This document shows, piece by piece, positions 32,789 to 44,617 of a stretch of 64,000 nucleotides of DNA. The position numbers were made by a program, and so were the translations under genes. The DNA is from Cynocephalus volans. Taxonomy: Eukaryota > Chordata > Mammalia > Dermoptera > Cynocephalidae. Where the stretch lies: positions 189,926,501-189,990,500 of the forward strand of contig NC_084461.1 of the NCBI RefSeq assembly GCF_027409185.1, written 5' to 3'. A model generated the notes under the pieces. That model worked only from the letters and a program-made list of their open reading frames with translations. It made no database searches and was not told the origin of the DNA. Numbering within the stretch: the stretch's first letter is position 1; each line of letters starts with the position of its first letter.

Positions 32789-33760
32789 ATATTTGTTGAC
32801 TCAGGGGGGTACCTGAACTGGGATTTGGGGGTAAGGAGAATTTTTAATGACCTTGATAATTAAGACCATTCTGTATCAAGTTGAAAAAAAAAAAAAAAGA
32901 TCACGTGTGTTCTTGACTATAATTTAGTTAATGGAAATATTTGTCCTCTACTCTGATTTTTAGCACAAGCTCCACAGCCACATGCATATACATTGAGTGA
33001 TTGAACCACAGGCTAGTTGAGGCTTCTACCCAACAGATGTCTCATGGTTTAGGAAAGAAGTTGGTATTAACTGAATTTGGGTTACCCTGAAAGAAGACCC
33101 TGAGATAAGGACTTGGGTACAAGGAGTTTATCTGGGAGATGATTCCAGGGAGCAGGAGCAAGGGAGAGAGAGTGAACCAGGGAAGCAAGAACCCAATACA
33201 GGTTGTGTGCAAGAGAGAGTTTCTGCTGTGGGCAACTGGGGCTCAGTCCTGCTGGGGACCCTCTGAGTGACTGCAGAACACGCTTCAAAATTGTCTCACT
33301 GTGGATGGAAAATATGAGCACTTAATTCACTGACTCCCACCCCTCATTTGTTGATGGTTGCCCTGTGGATGTTAAAGCATCAGCTCTTCAGGATTGGGGC
33401 CAATCTTGCCAAACTGGAGAATGCACCCAGGCAGAGAGAGCAGGAACTTAAGGAGGGAGGTGGTTAGTCTACATGGGAGCTGTCCATTATGGCTGCCCAG
33501 GGGACATGAGACAGGGCATCAATGGTGTCTGCTATAAGTGCTTTATTAACAGCAGTTCTCAAGTGTTTAACATCTCAGAACTGTTTAAAAGGCTGTTTCT
33601 TTTCTGACTACAAAATTATTATTTTGTGTAAGCTAAAAAAACTAATTACTTTCTGATTATTAAAAAATATGTGTGATTTTATGTATGTCTATTTATCTAT
33701 CTCTATAGATTGATATCTATCTGTATCTATTCATAGACATAGATATTGATATGATCACAC
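32789..33760. other. No gene seen; a 16-A run and an LTR-like stretch
   Basis: A run of 16 A lies near 32884-32899. 33075-33550 ('gagtttatctgggagatgat', 'ctgactcccacccctcattt') resembles a decayed LTR of the 17225/26390 class. A short GATA-type microsatellite occurs around 33685-33750. Confidence 0.4.
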
Positions 33761-33990
33761 TTGATCGGTTATTTCCATTAGATTTATTCCTAGAAGTACA
33801 GTTATGTCAAAGGTGTATATGTTAAAATTTCAGGGGACATTCCAAATTGCTGTCCCAAAACATTATACTAATTTAGACTCCTGCCAACCATACATGAGAA
33901 TGTTCATTTCTAATTATTCCTCATCAATTCTGTGAAAAATTAATCTTTTGCTAATCTGAATAAAAATTAATTTAAATTTAAATTTATTTG
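33761..33990 (-). mobile_element. Ancient L1 fragment
   Basis: 'attcctagaagtacagttat', 'caaattgctgtcccaaaaca', 'tttagactcctgccaaccat' follow the reverse complement of an L1ME-type ORF2/3' region. Confidence 0.6.
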
Positions 33991-34194
33991 GTTATTAGGG
34001 AGGCTGAGTATTCTTAAAGTCCTTTCTCCACTTTCCATTGTCTTGTTCATTTTTTTCTTATTGGTTTGTAGTTATTTATATATTTGGGTACTAAACCATT
34101 TTCTGTCATTTACATTGCAAACATTTTCTTCTAATCTATCATTTGTGTTTTAATTTTGTTTTTTAGTGTCTAAGCTGTACATAAAAAATGATGT

Positions 34195-34612
34195 GTTCAA
34201 GTCTAGACCCATTTTTCTTCATGTGAATCAAGGTTGCCCATGTGACTTGCTTTGGCCAATGTAGTCTTAGCAGACATAATGCAAGCTGAGGCTTGAATGA
34301 AGCTGTGTATCAGGGCTTGACATCTTTTGTTGCTTTTGGAATGCTGCCACTGCCACATGAATCAGCCTGGCTAGCCTACTGGAGGATGACAGGCACATGG
34401 CACAGTCATTTCCCCAGCTGACATTCAGTTGAGTGAGGCCATCCAGGACCAATCAGCCCCCAGCAAACCCTCCAACCTACTATGGATGTGTGAGAGAGCC
34501 TAGCTGAGGTCATTCAAGCTTGCTCCTGCAGAATCATGAGCTAGATTAATGATGGTTGTTTTAAGCCACCGAGTTTTGGGGGTAATTCACTATATAGCAA
34601 TAGATAATGAAT
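34195..34612 (+). mobile_element. MaLR/ERVL-type LTR
   Basis: 'cttgctttggccaatgtagt', 'aagctgaggcttgaatgaag', 'gcctggctagcctactggag', 'ttttaagccaccgagttttg', 'agcaatagataatgaatac' keep the order of a common old LTR. A related ending is at 49680-49725. Confidence 0.65.
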
Positions 34613-34639
34613 ACACTATGGCTCTATACATTTTCAGTC

Positions 34640-35050
34640 CTTTTACTGAATTATAAAGGGATGCATTTGGCTGCAAGTAACAGAAAACCTAACAGTGGCT
34701 GAAACAAATGGGACTTATTTTTTCTCACTCAGCAGGATGTCTGGAGATAGTTGCTGGTGTTGATTCAGCTTTTTGATGGGGATACCAAGGACCCAGGATC
34801 TTTCTATGTCTTTTCTCTGGCCTCCTCAGCATATCTATTTTCTACCTTCCTGCTTGTCACTTCATGTTGCCAAGATGATTTCCACAACTCTAGGGGCAAT
34901 ATCCACATTCAAAGCTGGAAAGAGGGAAGGGCTGTACTGGTTAGTCAGGAAGTCAGAGATTTTTCCAAAGTCTCTCATTGGCCAGAACTGAATCATGTGA
35001 TTATCCCTGCTGAAAAGGAGGCTGGGAAAGTGAGGCCGTGGCTCAGGTGG
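34640..35050. mobile_element. Old interspersed repeat, related copy
   Basis: 'catttggctgcaagtaacag', 'ctctcattggccagaactga', 'aaggaggctgggaaagtg' link it to 21855-22300, 31500-32330 and 50560-50985. Confidence 0.5.
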
Positions 35051-36040
35051 CCAGGGAGAAGGAGATTTGAAATGGCAATTGGGCCAACCTGTGAACATGT
35101 TTGCCACTTATGCTGTCAATGGAGGGGGAAATGAATAAACATCTGTAATTAATTTTCTATCCTCAACTCATAGGCAATGACCTGCCTCCTTTCACTGCTC
35201 TTGCTGCCGCAATGAGGATGCCACTGCTTCTGAAGCAAATATGTGGGGTGCTCTTTGCTCCCAGCCCAACTTCCTCAAATCTGAGCGATGCCAGGTGACA
35301 CTGGGCTTTTTCATGTGTTGGCATCTGGGCCAATGTCCCCTAGACGAGAGATAGAAAGAAGTTCCTTCCTTTCCTAGTCCAAATGCCCACCTCATTCCTT
35401 TGCCCATCCAAAACTTTTTTTCAGGAAAATTGACAGTGGGAATATTCACTTCCTTTGGATGAACATTCTAGCTTCAATAATCATGCTGTGGTCTAGCCCC
35501 AAGGCCCAAGAGGGCAGACACAAAATAGTTTAACATTTCCCAAAGTCTCGTTCAGTGTTGTGTATGATCACCTTGATACAAAATATTTAGCAGAATGTAA
35601 ATGTATAGTTATACCCTCATATCATTTACATTAAAAATATTGTGAACCTGATGTGTTATTGAAAGTCCACAAAATCCTTTCTAGAAATGAAGGACACTTC
35701 CACGTAAGACTAATGATTTCTGACTTCAGGTCTGTCTGCCATTAGTTCATGCGATTTTGGAGGAATAGAATCTCCCAATATGCCAGAATTAAAAGAGGTT
35801 AGAATCACTGACTTAGAGGAACTCTCAGAGGCCTGATTGTCAGAAGTGGTTTGGAATCTAAATCATGGATGTGAACCTCAGATATTATGGTTTTTAATGA
35901 TTATCCACTTTTCAAAGAATATTCCATCACATTCTTGTTCTTCAGCATCTGTTTCTGGATAATTGACTGGTGAACACATATACCTGATAAAGCCTTTAGG
36001 TTTACAATCATATCCCCTGTTTAAAAATATGAGTACTAAT
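35051..36040. other. No gene seen
   Basis: Unassigned, AT-leaning sequence. The short open frame at 35192-35449 has no recognised domain. Confidence 0.5.
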
Positions 36041-36177
36041 AAAAACCAATAACAACATTCAGTTGGTCAGAGTGTAGTGTTGTAACACCAAGGTCAAGAG
36101 TTTGGATCCCCGTATCAACCAGCCACAAAACGAACAAAACAAAACAAAACAAAACAAAACAAAAACCCAATAGCAAC
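36041..36177 (+). mobile_element. 5'-truncated tRNA-Ile-type SINE with flanking duplications
   Basis: 'agttggtcagagtgtagtg', 'gtaacaccaaggtcaagag', 'tttggatccccgtatcaacc' is the tRNA-Ile-like body, followed by an (AAAAC)n tail. Duplications: 'aaaaaccaataacaac' (36041-36056) and 'aaaaacccaatagcaac' (36161-36177). It is older than the copy at 41941, as the duplications have diverged. Confidence 0.82.
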
Positions 36178-36194
36178 AAACTTTTACTCAGCGC

Positions 36195-36400
36195 CTACTA
36201 AGTTCTTGGCCCTGTGCTAAGGGTTTTATCTGCATGAACCCATTTATTTTGTCCCGCAGTAAGATAGGTTTTATTACTCCTCTTTGATCAATGAAGAAAT
36301 GGAAGCTCAGATAGTTGAAGCAGCTTGTTCAAATTCAGAGTCGGTAGGTGGCTAGGTAGAATGCAAACCCAGGTCTGTCTGAGTCCAAAGTCTTCTCTCT
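36195..36400 (+). mobile_element. MIR SINE fragment
   Basis: 'tactaagttcttggccctgt', 'gatcaatgaagaaatggaag', 'tggctaggtagaatgcaaac' follow a decayed MIR. Confidence 0.6.
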
Positions 36401-37239
36401 TATAGCTAAAATATGATCTTGCTGATGACAATGATAGTCTAGGTTGTGATGCTTGTATGAGCATGATTCTGCTTACTAGTAGGACATTTGTATTTGATTT
36501 TTCCCCCCTAAAAGCAGGGATAGATTTATGGACAATGACAGCCCCATGCTATGCAGCACTCTGGTTGGTGCCACCAGAGATACCACTAGCCCCTGTGACT
36601 TGATCATGGGGATTAGACAAAGTTGCCCCTTCCTCTGGGTGGATATAGCCCATGCCAGAGTGCCCAGCTTTGCAGCCCTGGATTGCAGCCCCCACTTGCC
36701 ATCTTGGTGGGTGCCCTTGTGCAGTGGGCAACCTATACCACCATATGTGGCAGTCCTGTGTGCCACTGGCTGTGCATGTTCTTCCCTGGCTCCTTGATTT
36801 CCCATCCAAGTCCTGATTATTCCTTTGTGCCCCAAACTGCCTGGGAGCAGAATTCTGACAAAACTAAGGAACCATGATCCCAGTTTTCTGTAGTGTACCC
36901 TAACTCATGGACCCAAGACTGTATTAGAGCCACGCAGACTTTGCACCCTTTATAACAGCCTTGCTTACTGTGGCTCTGCTTGTTTTTCATCTCATATGGC
37001 TCAGCCACAGCTTTTATCAAACAACAGGATCTCAGGTAGTAGGTGAGGTGGCAGAATAGGAGCAACATAATTTGTTTTTCCTTTGACATTATTAATATAA
37101 TACTTTGAGTTATTTCCACGGGACTTTATATTTCCCAAACTCTGTTTCCATCCAGCATCAATTTGATCGTGTCCACAGTCCTGGGAGGTAATAATGGTAG
37201 AGACCATTTAACAAGCAGCTACAGTGCAAATCTACGTCT
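36401..37239. other. No gene seen; moderately GC-rich segment
   Basis: 36480-36850 has open frames of 80-119 aa on both strands, overlapping each other and with no known domain. They look like a compositional effect or an old repeat. The remainder is unassigned. Confidence 0.45.
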
Positions 37240-37440
37240 TTTAGATATGTCATCTCTATCCAGTCCTCATTATAGCCCTGTAAGGTTGGTTCTACGTGAT
37301 CCCCATTTTACAGATGAGAAACTGGAGGCTCAGAGATGTTTAGTCACTTGTCCAGAGTCACACAGTGAGTTGGTGACAGAGCTGGGATTAGATTCCAGTT
37401 GTTCAGACCCTGGAACCCCGTGGTTTTAGCCACTGGGCAG
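37240..37440 (+). mobile_element. MIR SINE
   Basis: 'ccattttacagatgagaaac', 'tggaggctcagagatgttta', 'gtccagagtcacacagtgag', 'agctgggattagattccag' are a well-preserved MIR 3' half. Confidence 0.88.
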
Positions 37441-38044
37441 CACTGCTCTGTGATAGGGTAAAGCCTCTTACCTTCTCCTTCTCACCTTGAGTTCATTCTT
37501 CCACACCCATCCTGGCCACTCTTTCATATTCACGAACTCACATGGATGTTCATGCCCCTGGGCATAGGTTATGTTTTTTCAGATGATCGTTGTTCACCTG
37601 TTGAAATCCCACTTCACCTCTGAGGCATAGCATGCCACCTTCGTCACCTTTCCCATTTGGAATTAATTGCCCCTCCTTCTTTGCTCATGGGCTCATTGCC
37701 TGCTCTTCTACCACCTAATTCAGCCCTCCTGATGTTGCAGAGAGCTGCTACAGTCTGGTCCCGTATTACTCAAACTGGTGTCCATAGACTCATGGGGCAG
37801 CATGGTATAGAGCTTGGAGGTAACTGAAGCCACAGGCTAAACATGGAGCATATTTGAGATCCTTAATTTTATCTGACGGCAAGCAATTGTTTTAGTAGGA
37901 CACAAAATGCAAAGTTTGCAAGGATTTTTAAGACACAACATGCAACTTAAAAAAGCATTTATGCTTGTGGTTGGCCATTACAGGATCCCCAGTGATACAA
38001 GATATGTATTTGTGCCATTTGTGGCAATTCAGTAGATGGATAAT
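37441..38044. other. No gene seen
   Basis: Pyrimidine-rich text at 37500-37760 has the look of old L2 LINE sequence ('cttcacctctgaggcatagc', 'tttgctcatgggctcattgc') but is too decayed to call firmly. Confidence 0.4.
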
Positions 38045-38300
38045 GAGGGGGTCAGGTGAATGGGCACTGGATTTGAAGTGCTTGGGTGCAATTTCTGGTT
38101 TTGCCACTCAGAACTTTTGTGACCTTAGGCAAGTTCCTTAACCTTTTTTACTTCAATTTGATCATCAGAAGAATGAGGAAGATAATAGAAGCTATGTTCT
38201 AGGATTGCTGTGAGAATTATGTGTGTGTAATAGATGCTTTTAAAAACCATATCAAAGTGTCTGGCACTTAGTTAGTGCCCAATAAATATTTAGCTATGGT
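38045..38300 (+). mobile_element. MIR SINE
   Basis: 'atgggcactggatttgaagt', 'gttttgccactcagaacttt', 'gtgaccttaggcaagttcct', 'aaagtgtctggcacttagtt' are a MIR. Confidence 0.85.
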
Positions 38301-38324
38301 AATTATGCTCCATAAACTTATAAT

Positions 38325-38870
38325 TTCCTGTTTGGGTTATCTATTGCTGTATCATAAATCACCCCAAAATTTAAGTGGCATATTGCAATAATCATTTTAT
38401 TATGCTCACAGTTTTTACAGGTCAGGAACTGGGCACAGAAGGGCTTGTTTCTACTACATGGTGTTTGAGGGCTCAGCTGGGAAGATTCTAATGACTGGGG
38501 TGACTTGAATGGCTATGGCTGGAGGCATCTGGAGGTTTTTTTCATTCACATGTCTGGTGTCTGGGCTAGAATGACTCAAAGGCTGGGCTCAGCTGTTGAT
38601 CAGAGGACCTGCAAGTAGCCTTTCCATGTGGCTTGGGCTTCTGCACAGCATGGAAGCCACAGAGTAGTATGATATTATATGACAGCTCTGGGCTCCAAAC
38701 CATTCCAATGAACAAGGTAAAAACTGTCTGGCCTTTTATGACCTAACATTGGAGGTCACATAGCTTCACTTTAGCCATTGGTCAAAGCCATCATAAGCCA
38801 ACCCAAATTCAAGTGCAGGGGACATAAGCCCTACCTCTCATTAGGAGGTATGCAAAAGAATTTTCAGCCA
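38325..38870. mobile_element. Old LTR-like repeat (family not named)
   Basis: 'ggttatctattgctgtatca', 'attttattatgctcacagtt', 'acaggtcaggaactgggcac', 'agggctcagctgggaagatt', 'gccattggtcaaagccatca' follow a widespread old mammalian repeat with LTR-like layout. A shorter relative is at 20815-21190. Confidence 0.5.
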
Positions 38871-39294
38871 TGCTTGAAGGTCAGTACAACTCCTATCTGT
38901 AATCCGTTTTCCATCCTTTTCTAGCACAGTGCCTTGAATACAGGGAATACTCAATAAATATTTGCTAAATGAAAATTTATAAGTGGAGAAGCTGAGTCCT
39001 GGAGAGAGGATGTATCTTCTTCAGAGGCCCCCATCTAGTACATGGTTGAACGAAGACTAAAATTTAGGTCTTTTTATACCTGGTCTGGTTCTCTGTCATC
39101 CACTCCACACAGCTTTCTTTTCCTCATGCAATTTGAAGCACAGATACAAAGTAAGAGCAAATGAATTTGAATTTGCTGAATTTGCTCTATTTGACTCAGA
39201 TGAGAAGTTGCAAACTCAGATGTCTACAGAGACTGGCAAGTAACCTAACTGATCCAGGTGTAAGAAGGTAAATGGAAATCAACATTTGTCCATG

Positions 39295-39730
39295 GGACAA
39301 ATAAAAATTTACAATTAGATAGGAGGAGTAAGTTCTGATGTTCATTGCACAGTAGGGTGACTACAGTTAACAGGTAAGTTTTGTATATTACCTAACAGCT
39401 AGAGGAGAGGCTTTCGAATGTTTTTGCCACTAAGAAATGATAAATATATGAGATAATTGATACATTAACTATGCTAACCTGATTATTATACAACTATCTA
39501 TGTATCAAAACATCAGATCATACCCCATAAGTATTTATAATTACAATATGTCAATTAAAATTTAAAAAAGAAAACTGTAATGAAATGTGTTTGATCTAAT
39601 GATATCAATACTCTTGGTAAGTTAAAAAAGTCTCCACAATGTATACATATATAAATATTCATGGAACTGTACCCTTAAGATTTGTACAATTTATTGTAAG
39701 TTATACCTTAATAAAAGTTTTTAAAAAATC
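39295..39730 (+). mobile_element. Two tandem L1 3' ends
   Basis: 39300-39570 ends 'acaatatgtcaattaaaatt' (L1MA/MB type 3' UTR, with 'gggtgactacagttaacag'). 39600-39730 ends 'gttataccttaataaaagtt' (older L1M end). The same order of two 3' ends is seen at 17963-19000. Confidence 0.8.
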
Positions 39731-41366
39731 TTCAGCAACAACAACAATAAAACACCCCATGGCCATGGAATTGGGAGACAATAGGGAGTGGTGGGGACCG
39801 TGGTGAACAGGAGAGCCCATGTCCTGTTACTTAGCTCCAAGCTGAGTTGCCTAGTGTCTCTGTGTGACCAGGGCTGCCATAGCTTCAGATTTTTTCAAAA
39901 AAAAGTTGGGAATCTGAATTGTGGAGTAAAATCTCCTGATTTGTAGATATTGGCAAATAATTTCAATTTAAAGCACTATGCAGTCCATATATACTACAAG
40001 CTAAACAAAACACACCTGAGAGTCAAATTCAGCCACCCGGACTGTTGATTTGTAAGCTCTGATTTGGAGTTTTTGCTCTCCATAGGGACATTTGATATTT
40101 GATGGTTTCCAGTTGCAAGATGGAAATTTGCATTAATTTGGGTGAGATAATTGTCAACATTTTGCTGCAGTTTAAAATTAGTCAGAACAAAGATAAAAAA
40201 CAAAGTGGTATTGGAAGGCAGACACAGACAATACAACAGGGAGTCATGTCCACCTCTAGTGAATGCTGATTTTTATCCTGGGACTTTCAAAGGCACTTTG
40301 GGACAGGGACAGAGCAGGAGCAGGGAGAAGGGGGAGAAAATCGATCACTCGTGTTGCTGAAAATAAACAGCTTTACAACAGAGCTGTGAAAGCAAATAAG
40401 GTAATAAAACCTGAAGCTCAAAGGTCAGGTTTTTTGGGGGATAAAATTATGTTCTGTGAATATTATACTGTGCAGAAGCCCAAATCTTAAATTGTGGGTT
40501 CCATGCATTTTGTGAAAGAGGAGACTTATGTCTTTCTGAAAAGTGAGAAGGGAATGTTTTCCATTAGAATATTTTAATTTTCTTCCAAAAATTTGAGAAG
40601 TACTAATAATTTAGGGGATTTTTTCATTTAACATTGTAAACTACTTTACTATCCTTCCTATTTTTTCCCTTGACATTCAAGTAATAAATACTATTTGTAG
40701 AAAAGTTAAAAAATATGGTTAAGCATAAAAAGAACCCATTATAATCTTACCTACAAAAGACAACCATTTAAAAAAATCTGTTTGAAATATATCCTTCCAA
40801 TTTTCCTCTAGGTATGTTAGGGGCCATTGTGAGCTTTGGGAAGCTTTATGTGATATCTGGTTGTGGGACCCAGGAATGCCTGAATCTAGCCTTGGCTCAG
40901 CCACTCCTTTATACCCAAGCTTCCCAATGGAGATAATTGCACACGAGACGATGGGGAAGTAGGTGCCATTTTATTAATGGCTGGGGTTGTGCTGAAACCC
41001 CAACGTGGCTCTCTTTGGTAAACTGGAGCACATAGCTTATTACCAAGGTGTATTAAGGGATCTTTGTCCTCCCCCAAGCCCTGTATGATCCCTGGAGTCT
41101 TATACCCCTCTGACACCATGGGTGTAAGAGGATCATGTAAAAAGAACACACTTATTATAGCTCCTTTGCCCACTGGTAAACATAGGCTAATCAATGCCCC
41201 AGAATTGGACCCAACTAGATCAGCATTCCTGCCTCTTGGGAGTGAGGCTAAGGACAGGGAGAGAGAAGAGAAAATGGATTTCCTCCTGTCACATGTATAC
41301 AAATATATCCTCTTACAAAATGGGATCATATTATGGTTTCAGATTTTAGAATATTTGCTTTATACT
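39731..41366. other. No gene seen
   Basis: Unassigned. The 147-aa reverse frame at 40886-41329 and the opposite 111-aa frame overlap and carry no known domain. Confidence 0.45.
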
Positions 41367-41473
41367 TACTGGTTCAGCATCCCTAATCCCAAAATCTGAA
41401 ATCTGAAATGCTCTGATAAATATTTCCTATGAGCATCATTTCTGATTTTTGGATTAGGGATACTCAGCCTGTA
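41367..41473. mobile_element. Tigger-type MITE with intact TA flanks
   Basis: A 103-bp palindromic element (41369-41471) with ~21-bp terminal inverted repeats: left 'ctggttcagcatccctaatc', right (reverse complement) 'caggctgagtatccctaatc'. It is bounded by TA on both sides (41367-41368 and 41472-41473), the target of pogo/Tigger and mariner transposases. Confidence 0.85.
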
Positions 41474-41639
41474 TAACTTGCTTTTCTTTTTACTTAAAAA
41501 CATTGTGAACATCTTTCTGTGTCCACAAGTGTAGTTCACCCTTCTGGTGAATGCTGCATCCATTAGTGATATTTAATTCTGTTATTTTTAATGTCTTTAT
41601 TTTCTTATGAATCCTGGCTGAGTCAGACACTATGTAACT

Positions 41640-41922
41640 TTGGCTAAATTATTTATATTCCCTTAGCCTTAATGTCTTCACTTGTAAAATGGGAATAAGT
41701 CGACTTGCCTTAGAAGGGCTGTTTTGAGGATATCTCATTAGATGTGATAATTCCTGGTAACAAAAAGTAGTAATAGGATAGATTCCATTTTTACCTGCCT
41801 ACCGAGTTCCAGACATGCTACTTTAAGTGCGTTATCTCATTGAATTCTCAAAATAATTTAATTGGTGGGCACCATCATTCCATTTTACAGATGAGAGTAA
41901 GTGAGGGTAAGACAGAGCTGTC
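41640..41922 (+). mobile_element. MIR SINE fragments
   Basis: 'tggctaaattatttatattc', 'tcttcacttgtaaaatggga', then 'attccattttacagatgaga' (41870-41895) are MIR pieces. Confidence 0.65.
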
Positions 41923-42069
41923 CAAAACAAACAGAATGTGTGGGCCGGCCCGTGGCTCACTCGGGAGAGTGCGGTGCTGTTAACACCAAGGCCCCGGGTT
42001 CGGATCCCATATAGGGATGGCCGGTTGCTCACTGGGTGAGCGTGGTGCTGACAAAACAAACAGAATGTG
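41923..42069 (+). mobile_element. Young tRNA-Ile-derived SINE with perfect 18-bp target duplication
   Basis: The body (41941-42051) starts 'tgggccggcccgtggctcac', with A box 'gtggctcactcgggag', anticodon arm 'ggtgctgttaacaccaagg', B box 'gggttcggatccc', a second part 'gatggccggttgctcactgg' and a very short tail. The repeats 'caaaacaaacagaatgtg' at 41923-41940 and 42052-42069 are identical over 18 bp, so the insertion is recent. The tRNA-Ile-like head fits CYN SINEs of colugos, the best taxonomic marker in the window. Confidence 0.93.
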
Positions 42070-42899
42070 ACTCAGTTCTGACCAGCCACATGTCAAGTGC
42101 TCAACAGCCACATGTGTTGAGTGGCTACCATATTGGACAGTTCAGATTTTAGAGACTTGTTCTAGATCATGCAGCAAGAAAGTGATAGAGCCTGGGTGTA
42201 AATACCAATTTGTCTGACTTAAAGCCACTTTCTACATCACACTAATGTCCGCTAGTGGGTAGAGGAAATGCTGGATGAATCTGCATTGGAAAGAAATGGA
42301 AAGGTTTGACATTCCCAGGTCATTCTTGAATGGGTCCTTTTAATGGAAACCTCTTTGCCACAGTTTTTCTATTGCACTGTTTCTTCAGTCTGTGCCACCA
42401 CGGTATCACTAACCATAACCATTGGCCACTGGGTGCATTTTGTGGAGTATGAAGACAAGTTGATGTCCTGAGTGTTAATACCATTCAGGTATTGTCTTAC
42501 CTCCTCTTGTCCCTATGGTTGATGTGGAATCATTTGGGTTGACCAGCTGAGAGCACATAGGAAAACACAAATGAATAAAAAGAGTTTGATAATGACAAGA
42601 GCAGGGAACTTTGGATGCCATTTTGCTTGGCTTCCATTCATGAGTCTAATGCAAGACAACCCTTTGCTCATTTATAAAAAATAGAGCAGTGTGGTTTTTG
42701 ACTCCTGCCCAGAGTTTAAAAATAAGTGCTAAATATCATTCTGTCCAGGGATCAACTTTTGAACCTGCCATTGACATCTCCTTCAGCAGCTTCTTGGTTT
42801 TTACTTACTGCCTACAGTGATTCTGTGACCTATTAGATGGTATTAACCTTGGCTTTATATTGGTTTAGACATCAGAAGCAGAGAGTATGAGCATGACAC
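42070..42899. other. No gene seen
   Basis: Unassigned. A MIR-like remnant ('gatcatgcagcaagaaagtg', 'gagcctgggtgtaaatacca') is at about 42165-42215. Confidence 0.5.
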
Positions 42900-43580
42900 A
42901 GCTGTCACTCTGGCTGGATGACATGGGGTCACCTTTGACTCATACTTCTCTTGGGTCCTGCACATCCATCCTGTCCTAAAGCTCCATCTTGTCCACTTCT
43001 GGAGTAACCTTTGGAAACTTTCCTGTCTGCTGCCGTCACTTATGTCTGCATTCAAAGGCTCTGCCTTGCACTTGGGATGGGGTCCCACTTTTTACCTTTG
43101 GCCTACAAGGCCCTACAGGATTTGGCCTTTTCCTACCTCTGTGACCACATCTGCTTCCTCTCTTCCCCTCACTTACACTGCTCCTGCCACGTGGCCCATC
43201 TGTTCTCTCTTCAAGGCCCTTTTATTTACTGTTTCTTCTGCCTTGAATACTCTCCCCCCAGATCTCCACAGGGCTGACTCCTTCTGAGCTTTAAAGTTGT
43301 GACTCAAACCAGAGATTCCTTCCCTGGCCATCTTTTCTAATGATACTCCCAGCTCCCCACCATCCTATTATCTAGTTTTATATTTTCAAAACACGTACTG
43401 CCATCTGAAATAATCATGCCTATTTATTCACTTGCTTATCTGCTAGAATGTAAGCTCCAGGAGGGCAGAGACCATGCCCTTCTTGCCCTCCTCTGTGCCC
43501 CTAACATCAAGAACAGTAATACCTTGCACTGGAGCTCAATAGTTAGGAGGTGCCCAATAAACATGTGTTCCTAACTGGCA
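42900..43580 (+). mobile_element. L2 LINE 3' end
   Basis: 'ccttggaaactttcctgtct'-like ORF end text, 'caaggccctacaggatttgg', 'cgtggcccatctgttctctc', 'tgctagaatgtaagctccag', 'gagggcagagaccatgccct', 'gtgcccaataaacatg' match an L2 LINE in + orientation. Open frames of 77-88 aa here are its decayed ORF2. Confidence 0.85.
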
Positions 43581-44419
43581 TCTAATCCTCTCTGCACACT
43601 CTTATTGGAAAACTCCTCTTGAAGCTGCGAGTGTTTCATTAGCCAGTCAACAGCTTTTGTTAGCACTTCGGCCTCTTAACACTGTCCCCGCCTTATTCAG
43701 ACACCTTAAGTGGCTCTTCTTTGCCTGCAGTGCTCTCTGTGGCTCTCTGTCATCTTACTCTCCAACACTCCCCAACTCTCATCTCCAACTAGACCAGACT
43801 CATTATGTGAGGCATTGTTTTGCGTGTTGGGTAGAATTTGGTGGGTGGACCCAGAGAGTGTCTGAATCCTACTTGGCCCAGCCACTCCGTCTCCTAGCTA
43901 CAGTTTTATACACACCAGGGTAGTGGTGGATGGGAAAGCAAGGTTCCATTTGGTCATTAGCTGGCAAGTGACTTAGTCTCAAGGCCTAAGCAGGATCTCT
44001 TCTTTCTTCCAAGTGACACTCTTACCACTGGCTGACCACCAAGATGAGATGACAGTGCAGCAGCAGCATGGGAAAAGATGAGATGGGAGAGAGGGAAAGA
44101 GAGAGAGAGAATTTCTTTTTGCTCGAAATGGTCTTTCTGTGAAGCTCTCCTAGATACCTACTTTAGATTTAAGATAAGCTACTTGATTTTTCTCAGCCTC
44201 AGTGGCCTCATTGATAAAATGGGTGATAATGCCAACTCACAGGTCTTTTGTTACAAGTGTGAGTGAAGAGCAAATGAAGAAAAGTATCTAAAGTATCTAG
44301 CACCATTTGTGAAATTCAGAAGTCACTCTGTCCATGCTGTTCCCTTCTCCTAGCTGATTTGTCACTCCTTCTAGCAGTTTGTTGGAAGTTTCATATGCAG
44401 TTAGGGAATGAAATGCACA
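43581..44419. other. No gene seen
   Basis: Unassigned. 44180-44290 has a MIR-like remnant ('ctcagcctcagtggcctcat', 'gataaaatgggtgataatgc'). Confidence 0.5.
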
Positions 44420-44617
44420 GTAGAGTTGTCAGATAAAATATAAGGCTTCCAGTTACATTTGAATTTCATATGAGCAATGAATAATTTCCAGTGTAAGTAT
44501 GTCCCAAATATTGTATGGGGTATACTGATACACAATTACTCATTGTTTATCTGAAATTCAAATTTAACTGGGTGTTTTTTGCTTTTATTTGCTAAATTTG
44601 GCATTCCTAATCTATTG
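44420..44617. mobile_element. Large palindromic MITE
   Basis: The left arm 'ttgtcagataaaatataagg', 'cagttacatttgaatttcat' is mirrored by the right arm 'tttatctgaaattcaaattt', 'aactgggtgtt', 'tgctaaatttggcattcc'. The centre is 'gtatgtcccaaatattgtat'. A non-autonomous DNA transposon able to form a long hairpin; the family (hAT-like) is inferred. Confidence 0.7.

Noticed and set aside
36476..36877. Candidate small gene (119-aa frame on minus, 84-89 aa on plus)
   Set aside because: Mutually overlapping frames with no known domain, no splice context and no sign of selection visible from one sequence.
41941..42051. tRNA-Ile gene
   Set aside because: It extends into a SINE tail, is flanked by an 18-bp insertion duplication and lacks proper acceptor pairing.
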